From Aphelenchoides besseyi (lineage: Eukaryota; Nematoda; Chromadorea; Rhabditida; Aphelenchoididae): a DNA stretch of 64,000 nt. Positions 1-10,193 of the stretch are shown in pieces. The stretch covers positions 5,146,001 to 5,210,000 of the forward strand of contig JAMPIQ010000002.1 in assembly GCA_024699855.1 (NCBI GenBank), read 5' to 3'. The position numbers were made by a program, and so were the translations under genes. Positions within the stretch are counted from its first letter, which is position 1, and each line of letters opens with the position of its first letter. Below the pieces are notes generated by a model. It made no database searches and was not told the DNA's origin. It saw only the letters and a program-made list of their open reading frames with translations.

Positions 1-1467
1 ACTCGAGAATATTTTATTCCCAAAGTTCGAAACCCATTCGACGTCTAATGTGAAGTGTCGGTGAATAGACGGGTTGTCTCGACTTATTTGTGCCTATCGT
101 TTCTAATTGGCGAGTTTATCTTTGATCTCAAATGACTTTCTTTCTTGTACTTTCGAACACAAATTTCGTTCGTATTTCGACCAAAAACGAAGATTTGTAC
201 TGAACATTTAGATTGAGGGATTCATTTATATCGTTTGTAGCAATTTTGAATTGGAAGAGAAATTGAATTTGCTCGCGTTCAAACAAATCGACTAAACACA
301 CGCACGTCGGATTCTGACTGTTTCTCTTCTGGGAATGGTCAGAAGGATATGAATTGGTGTAATAAGAGTCCTTTCAATTGGAACAACTAACTCGATTAAC
401 AGCGCAGTTCATTTGTTACTCAAAATAACAAGGTCGTTGAAATCGGTCGTTTTCCGAAAAACCCATTTGGTATTAGAAGTGTAATGGGCGGTTGAGTTCT
501 GTTTGTTCGCGATTTCTTGGACTTCATTTAACACTAACTTTTCGGTTGGGCACTTTCTTACATGAAACAATTGACGCGTTCTGGTCAACCATACGTGGAT
601 TGGTAATCGACAATTAAACGGAATACAAAAGTTGATGATTTGCGTCAATATTATGGCTACAAATACTTGTGGGCGTTTAGTATTATTGAACATTCACGAC
701 TGTCAAAAAGGATACCGCAAACAGGTTTTAAGTTGAAAACGATTGGCCTTCCCATGACTTTTGAATCAAACTGAAAGCCACGAAGGTAATTCGCTTTTCC
801 ACGCTCAATTACCACAATGGGCTTGTTCGTCCAAATTGTAAAATTTCACTCCACTTCCGCGACTCTTCTAACGGTTATCGTGAGTTTCAACTTTAAACGC
901 GTGAGTTCTTCTTCAATTTTGACGAACTTTGCCAATGGCCATTTGTGTTGTCGTTTACGCGTACTCGTGAGAACTCGGTTGAACGGTTTGACAATCTTCA
1001 GTTCGAACGTCTGCAGGCTATTTACCAATAGCATCGAATTCTTAACACAGAAACCAGTGGGAACATTTGGACTTACAATCGTTTCTTAATATTAAGCTGA
1101 TTTGAGGCTGAGCTGTCCTCTGATTACCCTTGGTCATATTCATTACAAAATTTATAGAGTGAATGAATCAAAGCTATTGATGTTTTATGACCTTACTTTG
1201 CTTTATGATTCTTAAGTTCAAACTCTTTTCTTGCGTTCGATTATCTACGCTCGAACATTTGTTGTTGTATCGAATTTCATTTGGAGTTAAAACGAATGCC
1301 CTTGACAGACACTCGTTTTCAAGACCCGAGAAATTAACGTGCCGTGAACATTGACAGACGCCTTTGTCACAACTTCCGTACTCAATTGGTTGTAACCGTC
1401 CCGTGTATTCTTTTGTTTTAGAATTCTTACAGAACACAAGAAGAACAATTGAGAACTAAAGCACAAT
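1..1467. other. No confident gene; possible minus-strand exons
   Basis: No gene can be called with confidence upstream of the GPCR. On the minus strand, roughly 1197-1420 reads through a cysteine-bearing stretch containing SCDKGVCQC, with a GTAAGG donor near 1196. A second open block lies at 846-1034 (lysine/arginine-rich) and a third at 409-693 (hydrophobic start). These might be exons of one secreted protein, since the Cys spacing faintly recalls an EB/EGF-like module. I could not find an acceptor chain that links them in frame, so this remains a guess. Confidence 0.25.
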
Positions 1468-3285
1468 GAACGACGACCATGTTTCTAATGAATCGAATTT
1501 CGACGTCATAAATGAAACCGACGACTACAGTGAAAGTACGTAGTTAATAGACACAACTTAAACCGATCATGTAACTTTCAGAATTCTATTCTCGTCTTTC
1601 CATCGTTTTTGCCAGTGCTATGCTTTGTATTTCACTTGCCGGCGTTGTTTTCAACTTGACGTCGTTATATGTTTTCACTCGGAAATCATTTCGAAAAAGA
1701 TCGATCAACGTGCTCCTTTGTGGCCTCTCTCTCAGTGATCTTTGTCTATGCATTTTAGCGATTCCCGTCTTCTCTCTTGCTCAAGTACAAACCATTATTC
1801 CAGGTTTTTGATGGCACTTCAGGTTGAATTTGATTCAAATTTTAGACGTTCCACTGAAGGTCACTAGTCGAATTCTCGTGTACGCGTATCCGATTGTTAT
1901 CATCAGTCAAACGGCGTCCGTATGGACAATGGTTAGTTTCGTGTGCATTGCTTTTTGGGTTTGTCGGTTTGGAGGATAACAACAAAAGTAACTAGAAAAT
2001 AGCACAACATTTTGGTATTGTAAGATATAAATTTTTGAGTGACAAAGTTGAGAATCCGATTCGAAAGATAAAACGACGGTTTACAGGTTGCTGTTTCCAT
2101 CGATCGTTATTTGGCTGTTTGTCATCCGTTTTCCGCTCGACTTCACTCAACTACGTAAGTTTTAATCTGGGATAATTTTTGGACGAAATCCAACAACGAG
2201 AATCCCTTTGGAGTTAACAAGCTTTTGGGATCGCAGTTACGAGAAAACGATCATAAACTGCTTTTCTTCAAAACTACTATATAAGTCAAACAAACAGTTG
2301 TGACTCATTGGTAATAGTGCAAAAGAATACGGTAGTTGTTTTAGCAAACGAGCGTTTGCGACAGTCTGTGGAATTGTTGTGTTTTCCATCGCCTACAACT
2401 TCATTCGGTAGTTGTTAGCATTGGAACGCGTTTTGATTGTTGCAACTTCAGATTTTGGGAGTACAAAATAAACGATGAACCGGGAGTGCCAGAAGATAAA
2501 CAGATTCTCGGATTGCTTCGTGAAGAGCACTGGTAAGTCATTCAAATTGAATACGATCAATTAGTTCTAAAAATTTAGGTACATGTTATGGTACGTTCTT
2601 GGGACTTCTGTTCGCATGAATTTCATTAACACTCTTAATTTGATAGGTATCAAAACGTCGCAATGTTAATTACACAATTCGCTGTTCCGTTGGTCGTTCT
2701 GTCCGTTTTGAATTGCTTGGTTGGTCGTTGTACTTACGCATCAATTAATGTCTTTTGCTTGAGGTCGCTCGAACGATTCTGAAGGCTGGAGAAATGCGTC
2801 GAGAACTTGTTGCCAGCGAACGTCGCGAATTTAATACGTCACGAATGATGATGTATTACGTTGTCGTCTTTCTATTCTGTTACATGATGTCTTTTTGTCT
2901 CAATGTTGCCGAAGTGTTTAATGGAGAACTTTTTAAACAACCACTTGGATTCGTACTGAACGATGCAAACAACATTCTCGTAGCAGCCAATTCGTCGAGT
3001 TCATTCTTCTTCTACGTTGGCTACAGTAGTCGATATCGAGCACAAGTGGGTAACACGTTTTGAACCAAATTTATGTGTGCGTTTTTAGCTTCGACAATTA
3101 CCTTTTGTTCGCATTTTTGTTCGTCGCTGTTGTATGATGTCGGAAACGACGAAATACTCCGAGAAATCCGAGAAAACCAACGATTACACAACTCTCGTCT
3201 CAAACTACAAGAACACCGTTTTCACATACAATGTTCCAACAAACAAAGACGATTCAATGCAGTTTCTACCCGAACAACAAGTTTG
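1468..3285 (+). CDS. Rhodopsin-family peptide GPCR (FMRFamide-receptor-like)
   Basis: Seven-transmembrane receptor of the rhodopsin class, most like nematode and insect neuropeptide (FMRFamide-type) receptors, acting at the plasma membrane. The spliced model has about ten exons and roughly 380 residues. It starts at ATG 1468 with an Asn-rich extracellular tail (several N-x-S/T sites). TM1 and TM2 follow in the exon at 1582-1802 (motif SLSDLCLCILAIP). The TM3 end carries the canonical DRY motif in SIDRYLAVCHP (about 2100). TM4 contains VCGIVVFSIAYNFI. A long exon from about 2764 holds TM6 and TM7. TM7 reads NSSSSFFFY instead of NPxxY, which is common in this receptor group. The last exon is a cytoplasmic Ser/Thr-rich tail ending at TGA 3285. 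All joins keep frame with GT-AG introns. The ligand cannot be told from sequence. The receptor class is well supported and exact exon edges less so. Confidence 0.85.
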
Positions 3286-3817
3286 ACAGGCATCTTTGCA
3301 TATCCTACAATCATACAACTTTGAGTGTTATATCATTTAGTTTAGGCAGTATAGTGATGTAGAGTTTAGAGTTTGCATTTCTCAAGAACTCTTGTACTCA
3401 TCTCTCTCAGGGTATTTGTTTCTGTAAATAAAGGACTCGCTGAACTAAATGTCACGTGTGGGGATGTCTTGAATTTAAAGTTTATTTTACGCGTCATCGA
3501 ACTTCTCAGTGATCAATCGGCCTGTAGACATAAACGAATCCCCAAAGTTTTTATTGTTCAGCGGTTGTGATCAACGTGACTATCAGAGCGAGAATAATTT
3601 CCATTGGTAAAGTTGAAAGCGGCAATTTGATCGGAATGCGTCGTGGAGACAAAATGCGAGATTTCGTATTCAGATGTTGTTCAGCCATGAATATGGATTG
3701 CGAATTGGTCGTCCATCGTAGAATCGGGCATAAGCAGATTTCTTGTCTTTGTTGAAAAAACCAGTGGAAGAGGGATTAGGCGCAAAAGCTTCCTAAAAAA
3801 AGCAGAATACGATCAGT
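3286..3817. other. Intergenic
   Basis: Short ORFs here show no domain, signal peptide or splice pattern that I could support. It holds the 3' flanks of the GPCR (+) and of the small prohormone gene (-), which converge. Confidence 0.5.
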
Positions 3818-4097
3818 TCAATCGATAAAACACACCACTGGTAGAATCATCAACGGTGGAAAGTCTGCAATCTCATCTTCACCATCGAGACTGCGGCGTC
3901 CACGATTCATCCATCTCGTGTTTTGCCAGGAGAAGGGATTCAGTGGTCGGGCATTGAATTTTCGTTTTGCGGACATTTCTAAGAATTCGATTACTCGAGG
4001 TTGATGTAAAGTTATCACCATTTTTTTGATCATCTTGTGCCACCGTATTTGCGATCATCAGAACAAGAGCTAACGTTAATATTTGATTGACCGCCAT
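3818..4097 (-). CDS. Predicted neuropeptide precursor (amidated peptide)
   Basis: Two-exon gene encoding 79 residues. Exon 1 (4097-4019) gives a strong signal peptide, MAVNQILTLALVLMIANTVA. A 40-base intron (3979-4018, GTGATA...TTCTTAG) moves the reading frame into exon 2 (3978-3818). After splicing, the text reads ...SAKR, then a peptide beginning KFNARPLNPFSW and ending WMNR, then GRR, then an acidic tail starting SLDGEDE. A dibasic site on the left and Gly-Arg-Arg on the right are the classic signals for prohormone cleavage and C-terminal amidation. I do not recognise the peptide as a known nematode family. The start codon lies two bases after a TTTCAG acceptor, which suggests trans-splicing. 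The donor (GTGATA) is weaker than its neighbours, so the splice is an inference. Without it, each frame alone lacks either the signal peptide or the processing sites. Confidence 0.6.
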
Positions 4098-4099
4098 TG

Positions 4100-4105
4100 C
4101 TGAAA
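4100..4105 (-). other. Candidate trans-splice acceptor for the prohormone gene
   Basis: On the minus strand TTTCAG lies two bases before the ATG, leaving no room for a normal 5' leader. A spliced-leader acceptor is the simplest reading; a 5'-UTR intron is the alternative. Confidence 0.45.
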
Positions 4106-5977
4106 GAGTCCTCTGTAACTCTTCGATTATCTAACAAGAAATGAAGCACGCAGTAAGAATCGACAGTCGAAATGTTGGTCACGTACGATTAGCACGAAAA
4201 ACAAAAGAAGAACGGAAACAATGAGAAAGAACGGCCTTTTATTCGACCACCGTAGGATTTAATAGCTTGGAAGAATGGTAATCATCGTTAAAGTTTGTTG
4301 AACGAAATGAAAGTTCCGGAAAATAGTTTTTTAATTTAAAGTTGAACGGCAGAGTTGTGCTAAAACTGTTAACCTTCTTCTATGGTCATAGTTTGTGGCT
4401 GTCAAATGTCCACGCAGTCGGTGTTCAAATTTGATTACCGCAGCGAAGGAACAGCAGATGTCAGTGCCGGAAAAGTTTATTTGAAGAAACACGGTCCAAA
4501 AAGAGCCATAGAGAACAGTTGAAAAGGATGGGCCATTTGAAAATGTTTGCGAAGATTGACAATCACGAAACGAGTGACACAATTGATGACGATGAAGAGG
4601 CGGGTCTTAACCAATGAACAATGGCTCCTGATTTATCAACCGTTTCCCGGTCATCACGTTTTGTTGCACTTCGAAACAAGGACCGACGAACACGCAATGG
4701 TCATCGAAATTTGTTATTGCAAAGAGAACACGCGTGTTTTTTGATTTATTTTGAGGTTCCAAAGCGGAACAAGGACACTGGGAGTCTCGCACGAGAGGGC
4801 GGCATGGTGATAGCATAAGGCTTTAAAGTTCAAAAACATCAAGTGAACGTCACTTCAACATCATTCTCGAACAACATCGTCAATTGAACATCCGATTAAA
4901 ACGGTTTCGTACGGTTTGAACGAATAGTTTTCTTTCATCGCCGATAATCGCTTCTGACAACGTTGGAACGTCGTTCCGAGCTCTTTGGTTCCGAAGCTCG
5001 TAAGAATCAAATCTCACGGTCCATCTAATTTCCGGCCATCGAGAACAATCGAAATAATTGCCGCAATAGAACGAAACGGTCAATTGACCAATTTCAAAGA
5101 TTTCTTTTACTATTCAATAAACACTGTGGGCGGGGAAGTTGGACCAAACAGTTTGAATTTGACACAAAAAGATTCACACACTCAAATATCGTTTGATCGA
5201 TACTCTTTTCCATGAGTTACTTTGAAAGATTGCAAAATGCATCGGGAAGTTTTTTCTTCCGAAAAATGTCAAATTAATCACCAGTAGTCATTTTTCACGT
5301 TAAGCAGAGGGTTATTGCTCGATCTCGGCCACGTGTCGTTGAGCCATCGTGATTGACGGCGCTGTCAATTGTTTGGCGTTTGGAGTAAAACGGTATGACC
5401 TTTATTTCTAATTTAACCACGAGGTTGGAGCCATTCGATGGTGGCAAATAGAAACTGGGCAAACAGCTTCTAATAAAGTTCATTGTACTTTTCCTCAGGC
5501 ATTTGAAGCAACCGAAGGGCTGTAAAAACAAACAGTAATCTCAATAGTGTCAATGTACTGGTTGTTTTTAGGTAATCTATTTGCTATTTGTTCGAAGGAG
5601 AGGTTTCGTTGTTCTTCTTGCAGGCCCTAAGATCTCGATGCATGCGAGTGGCGACGGAAACGTGTACTAAAAATATCCACGGAATAATCAGCAAATTTGC
5701 AGCTTATTCTTTCGAACGTTCGTATTCCACTGCGAGCAGTTGTTTCTGTTCGTATTGCTCTAATCGTGGACCCACTCATATTGGCATCCCAATTACTAAA
5801 AATAGTCTTCGAAGAGATCAAGAGTGTTTATTAGCCAGAAATCTAAACAACCGTCAAATTGAATAACAAAATTGGAACAACGAAATAGCACACACGAGAA
5901 CTAGAGAGATCGGCGTTTTGGAGAAAACGTTTGTTGGATATCTAAAGCGAAATCTTGTGGATATGTTTGAAAAGAAG
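4106..5977. other. Intergenic, no supported gene
   Basis: Many short ORFs occur on both strands (for example plus-strand 4985-5215 and 5588-5866). None shows a recognisable domain, a signal peptide or a chain of exons with matching phases. No tRNA-like B box or repeat array was noticed. Confidence 0.45.
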
Positions 5978-6548
5978 CTATTCGATTATAATGAATTGTG
6001 GAACACTTCTTTTTTGTGATGTGTACAAGTACGGAAGATCGAAGTCATCCATTTGCACCGATCGTTTGATTAACTCAACAGGGGTATCTTCAGAATCATA
6101 AGGAGTTCGAATTACCCTGCAATTAATAAACGATTTCAATTCCTGTGTTCATGTATGTACCCGCTGAAATCCGATGGTTCAATGGTTTGAGCGTATTGGC
6201 GTGCCAATTCTGCAGCTGCTCGTCGTCCCAAAAGTTCGTCCCGTAACTCCTCCGCTCTGCTCGCTAATTCTGCTTCATCTTCGTCGACAGAATTTTGGAG
6301 AACGGCCATTCCAGGTAACTGCTCGTCCAAGAGCACACGCTGAGTCGTTGCTAATGGTAGCTGTTCATTGGTTTGCGAAAGAAGATCGTCATAATCGGCA
6401 GTTTCGTCCTAAATCTCAGTAATCTTAACGAACTTCCTGTTCAACTTACGAATGGCACAACATCGTCACGACTTGCTAAGATATAAAAACCACAAACTCC
6501 ACCGGCTAATGCTAAGACTACGGATGCAATGTACAATCGTTGGCTCAT
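5978..6548 (-). CDS. Small single-pass membrane or secreted protein, unknown
   Basis: Three exons (6548-6450, 6408-6161, 6116-5978) join with matching phases to a protein of 161 residues. The N-terminus MSQRLYIASVVLALAGGVCG is either a signal anchor or a signal peptide. The middle is acidic and then Arg/Ala/Glu-rich (around residues 75-105, probably helical: ELASRAEELRDELLGRRAAA). The C-terminal third holds two Lys-Arg pairs and ends in the hydrophobic run PQFIIIE. Both introns are short (41 and 44 bases) with GT donors and AG acceptors. I do not recognise a family. The KR pairs could be prohormone cleavage sites, but there is no amidation glycine, so I do not call it a neuropeptide. Confidence 0.6.
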
Positions 6549-8321
6549 TCTATGAAGGTCAATTGATTAATTTGTACATGAAGAAGGACACGAAACAATG
6601 TAATCAACGGAATTACAAAAACCGCAAATTCTTGGAAATGTTAAGCAAACGAGCGGTTTAAAGCGCACAATCTAATTCGTGGTCTTTGAAGAGGGGCCCC
6701 GTTGTTTTCCACTTCAACAACGACCTATCCACCGCGTTGAGTCTCGTTTCATCTCCAACAAAACAACTCAAATGATGTTGAAAACGGCAAATGACATTTG
6801 GAGACAACAAATTTGACCCCAAATTGATGCAAGCAAGAATTACGAGAACCGGACATCCGCTGTCTCCACTATACGTCTAGTCGTTTAACTGCACGTTTTG
6901 GTCATTAGAATCAACAAAGAAGACATGAAGATTAAGCGGATACGAACATCAATTTTGTAGCGAAATTGCGAACTGCACGTCCAATTTAAGACTGTTGAGT
7001 CATTCAACGCAGACATATTTGGTCTCGAACAAGGTTGAAGGACAAATGGAATAAAATTGAAGGCTGTAGAGAAGTGTACACAGAAATGTCAATTCTACGC
7101 GTAAGAACGACAACTAGAGAGTTATACTTAAACCCGATAATCTTCAAGCAACTGCATCTGACAAGTGACAAACCAAACAGAAGAGATGGATCTTAGACGA
7201 ATTTGTCGTTTTTTAAATTAGCTATCGCGTGTTATCAAATTCTAACAGCCGCTGAACAGCGTCCTTCATCTCTTGAAAGCTGCTTAATGTACGAATAAGC
7301 TAAATTGGGAATATCGAATGGTCACATTTCATAATAAAATTACGCCCAATCGTATAGTCGGTTGCGATGCATGAAAATACGTAGAGTCGACAGAAAAGAG
7401 TGGACAGACGCGCGAAATTGGCACACCCCTGAAGCACTTGGAAAACATCTGCGCGCAAATGTACTCACTGGACATTAAAGTCTAATCGCATAGAAGCCAA
7501 CGAACCGTTTCACACAACTGGAAGGGCGGACTTCAGCCCTCGGTTTGCTGGGAATCGTTTTTATTCGTATGTCGAAATTACCGTAAAGTAACGTAATACA
7601 CAAGCTGCCATATCCTCTTCCGTGTTTCAAAGGGCAAACAGATTTATTGTTCACGTCAAAAAGCGTACAGATTGCTTGAGACTGCGAAACCCGCTCTATT
7701 TCGCATTGGAAAATTTCCAGAAAACTGCAGAATTATGGTTCGTTTATGTCTCGTGGACCAAAAAGTATGGTTTCACAGTTCTTTGCTGCTCGAATTGGAA
7801 TGCATAAACAAGTGGTTTTGTAGCGAAAGGTCGAGTCGGAAGAACGAAGTCAAGTAAAAGTGTATAGCGTAGAAGCAATCAAGAAAACTTTTTACTGTGC
7901 CCTAGAATAAATGCAGTTCAAATGCCAAAGCATGCAATTTAACTGATAAACGGCTTTCTTTTGGCCAAACAGTCGTCTGAAAGCAATTGGACGGAACTAT
8001 TTTGTGAAAGGAACTGCGGTATAGAAATTAGTCAGTCGGTTGGTCTGAGAGTCTCGGCTCTTTGAATAGACGACTCGCAAAATGCCACAAGCAGAAATCT
8101 GAGACCCGTTTTCTCGATTATTGTAAGAGCATCAATGGAACAGAAAGTCTGCAGGTTCAGACGAATTGTAGGCTATGAGAAGCCAGAAAATGTACTGACG
8201 CCAACACTTCAACAAATTCGTTGTCCAATGGCGTGATTTGTAGGTGTCACGCAAAAAGAAATGTGGAAAAAGAGATGTTCTTCTGCACTCGAATTTACTA
8301 ATCGCATATTTACACCCGCCC
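6549..8321. other. Intergenic, no supported gene
   Basis: About 1.8 kb with only short, unconvincing ORFs (such as 7622-7857 on the plus strand). No domain, repeat array or RNA gene could be recognised. Confidence 0.45.
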
Positions 8322-10162
8322 TTATACGTGCAATTGAAAAGAACAATTGAGTTTAGTTTCGATTAAGAAAGGACTTTCGTTGTCGCCGAATCGCTTGAGC
8401 ACGAATTTCGCGAAGTCGATGATGTCGGCCCATGATACCACTGGACAAACCGAGAGAATCTGAACAGACAGGAGAAAAGACGTAACATTGCATTGACTAT
8501 AAATATTTTAAATTAACTAAATTCGAGAATCTGTGAGTACCTCGACACTTGCAAGGCAAAACTCGTCGGTATGAGCAATGTATCTTAACGGTTCAGTGTT
8601 TTATAGGACCTTAAAATCCACGACTTACGAGAAAAATCCTGTTCCACAAATCACGTTAAAAAACATTCCGAGTTCATTTTCTGTTCGAGTTTGAATGGCT
8701 CTTTTTGAAGCTTCTGCATCGCCAGCAACAATGGTCTGAAAGGAGTTCACACAAATTTAAGGCACAGTTAGATGTTATTCTACGTTTTCGATTAACACTT
8801 TGAGGCGAACTGAATTGCAGGTTTCCGTGTTGTCGAGAGAAACGTCATTTTGGAATAACCACGGATTGTGAGATCCAAGAGAACATCCAACTGCCGGACA
8901 AGGTTCCTAAAATAACAATTATTGTTGCATATCATTACAAATAGTTATCAACCTCAGTCTCGAGTTGTTCGGGAATATCGGCTTCTTCTTCGAAATCATT
9001 GGAAATCTGCACTTTCACTCGGGGAACGGATACTGAACGTGCAGTTGTTGAAAGACCAGGAACGTATTCGGCGAGCAATTTGATGCGTGACGGTCGTGTT
9101 GTGACCTCAAAACCTTTGGATCTATCAGTAGAATAACGCGGAATCGGTGGGATGATTTTTGGGCCCGGAAATGCGAATTCGTGAAGAGCTGACGATTTGG
9201 ATACTGCGGTTTGATGATTACCGTGAGCTCTGAAATTTTTTTTGATCATAACTTTCAGTGCATGTTTACCGGCTGGGTGTTGCTTTAACTTGTGCAGCCG
9301 TATATCCACTGCGTTCTAGAGAGAATTGTGGCAGTGAAGTGGAACTGACAGGAAACTCATGAAGCTGATTGCTTGGTACTTGATTACTGTCTTCTAATGA
9401 ATCAGTGACCAGGTTTTTGGCAAATTGACTTTTGATATTTTTGAAGGTTTTGTAGAAACGTTTACGCCAAATCTGTACTTGTTCGGGTGTTATCGCCGAA
9501 TGGTTAACAAAATGCGATCCATCGACTCGAGTAGCAGTAAGATGTGGTGAAACGGACGGTCGAATAGCGTTTTTTGTAATGTCTTCAGCAAAGTTTAAAG
9601 GCGGCAATGTTACTAGAGGTGGTAATGTCTGAAGCGGCGCTAAAGTTGGCAGTTGAATGGCTGGAATAATGGGTGGCGGTGGAAAAGTAAACGCAGCCAA
9701 CGGATTCAAAGAGTCTCCAAATGAAAGCGGAGCCGTAGCACGTGAATTCGAAACCAAACCGTGTATTCTTTCTGAAAGTTCAAATTTAAAATACAGCACG
9801 TGGTCAACAAAAAGACTAACCAGTTTGTTTGGATTCTCGATCTTCAAAGAAATTCTGAACGACATCAAAAGGCAGCGAATCTTCTGTATGAGTCGGAGAA
9901 ATCGGAACTTCACGTCGAGACACTGATGGCTGAATCTAAATAGCAGAACGTAAATCTTAGTTCTGAATAAACTTACACGTTCGGAATCTTTCGCTGCGTT
10001 CGAAGTTGTGATGCCTTTGTCAAGTGCTTCCAATTCATCACCTTCGAATCCGTGACGATTCAAATTCCGCAGAAGCATTGCTTTGAGTTCCGGTGATGGT
10101 CCCAACGGATGAGCTGCAGTGGCAAAAAGAGTGATGAAAATAAGCAGCGACATTGTTGACAT
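8322..10162 (-). CDS. Secreted proline-rich protein with conserved-looking Cys C-terminus
   Basis: Multi-exon gene. Exon 1 starts at ATG 10162 with a signal peptide (MSTMSLLIFITLFATAAHPLG). The middle exon (about 9828-9265 before splicing) is Pro/Leu/Thr-rich, with runs such as PPPPIIPAIQLPTLAPLQ. An intron near 9279-9239 joins two large frames. Later exons carry cysteines in PCPAVGCSLGSHNPW, ETCNSV and NVICGTGFFSYIAHTDEFC, which look like a structured domain. I do not recognise the family. The last splice is uncertain. One choice gives the stop at 8322; using a weaker donor inside the previous exon instead gives a basic tail ending at 8353. Its ATG is only 31 bases from the ATG of the divergent DC-STAMP gene, so the two probably share a promoter. 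Confidence 0.6.
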
Positions 10163-10193
10163 GTTGAGGACGAGTGGAAAGAAATGAAAGCGG
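10163..10193. promoter_or_regulatory. Presumed bidirectional promoter between divergent starts
   Basis: Only 31 bases separate the predicted start codons of the secreted protein (minus) and the DC-STAMP protein (plus). If the upstream start of the latter is right, the two 5' leaders must overlap. If a downstream ATG (10300, 10387 or 10490) is used, the gap is up to about 330 bases. No specific motif was identified. Confidence 0.3.

Noticed and set aside
7622..7857. Two overlapping ORFs of 61 codons
   Set aside because: They overlap in different frames with no domain or splice evidence; chance ORFs.
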